Source of the DNA: Actinomycetota bacterium
Lineage (GTDB): Bacteria; Acidobacteriota; Blastocatellia; Chloracidobacteriales; Chloracidobacteriaceae
Length of the DNA stretch: 5,794 bases
Direction of reading: 5' to 3'
NCBI GenBank assembly: GCA_013298335.1
Contig: JAAFHI010000256.1
Location: 1-5,794, forward strand
This document shows, piece after piece, positions 5,757 to 5,794 of the stretch (position 1 is its first letter; every line of letters begins with the position of its first letter). A model generated the notes under the pieces. That model saw only the letters and a list, made by a program, of their open reading frames with translations, did no database searches and was not told the DNA's origin. Made by a program: the position numbers and the translations under genes.

Positions 5757-5794
5757 CTGGCAAATCGTGGACCTGCCACAAACCGAGCGACTTG
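5757..5794. other. Right edge, unassigned
   Basis: Only 38 bases lie beyond the hairpin. All three minus-strand frames are open from the edge into the hairpin, where each meets a stop; one ends in VCP-stop at 5748-5746. This could be the end of a minus-strand gene terminated by the element, or non-coding DNA. It is too short to decide. Confidence 0.2.

Noticed and set aside
5757..5778. TGGCA...TGCCA inverted pair beyond the hairpin
   Set aside because: Five-base arms with an 11-base gap are expected by chance.

Overview
The window comes from a GC-rich bacterium. Its main content is a tight four-gene minus-strand operon for taking up and degrading amino sugars, most likely N-acetylmuramic acid (MurNAc) and/or N-acetylglucosamine (GlcNAc) from peptidoglycan. 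The taxon cannot be fixed from the window. A sodium-symporter-based (non-PTS) amino-sugar pathway, a bacterial Pnkp and two dispersed-type hairpin repeats would fit an uncultured planctomycete/verrucomicrobial-like or candidate-phylum organism. That is a low-confidence guess.

Layout, left to right. Positions 2-643 (+) hold the last 213 codons of a bacterial polynucleotide kinase-phosphatase (Pnkp), with the C-terminal part of its ligase domain, from an RNA-repair system. It converges on the operon across a short gap filled by an inverted repeat built from 9-bp ATCCGTG units (651-715). The operon is transcribed from right to left: an SSS-family sodium:solute symporter (3683-5437), nagA (2494-3675), a BadF/BcrA-type amino-sugar kinase (1541-2497) and murQ (705-1523). 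The junctions are 7 bp, a 4-bp ATGA overlap and 17 bp. Positions 5438-5794 are of lower G+C. They hold the operon's upstream region, an 18-bp palindrome, a possible 60-codon ORF on the plus strand, and a 76-bp element made of a perfect 32-bp inverted repeat.

Inferred pathway: the symporter imports free amino sugar and the kinase makes the 6-phosphate. MurQ then removes D-lactate from MurNAc-6-P to give GlcNAc-6-P, and NagA deacetylates this to glucosamine-6-P. NagB, AnmK, a PTS component and a recognisable regulator are absent from the window.

I do not see a wholly new system. The points most worth a second look are the apparent C-terminal shortening of MurQ where its reading frame runs into the 9-mer repeat, the hairpin element that closes all six reading frames, and the small ORF whose start codon would sit in a hairpin loop.
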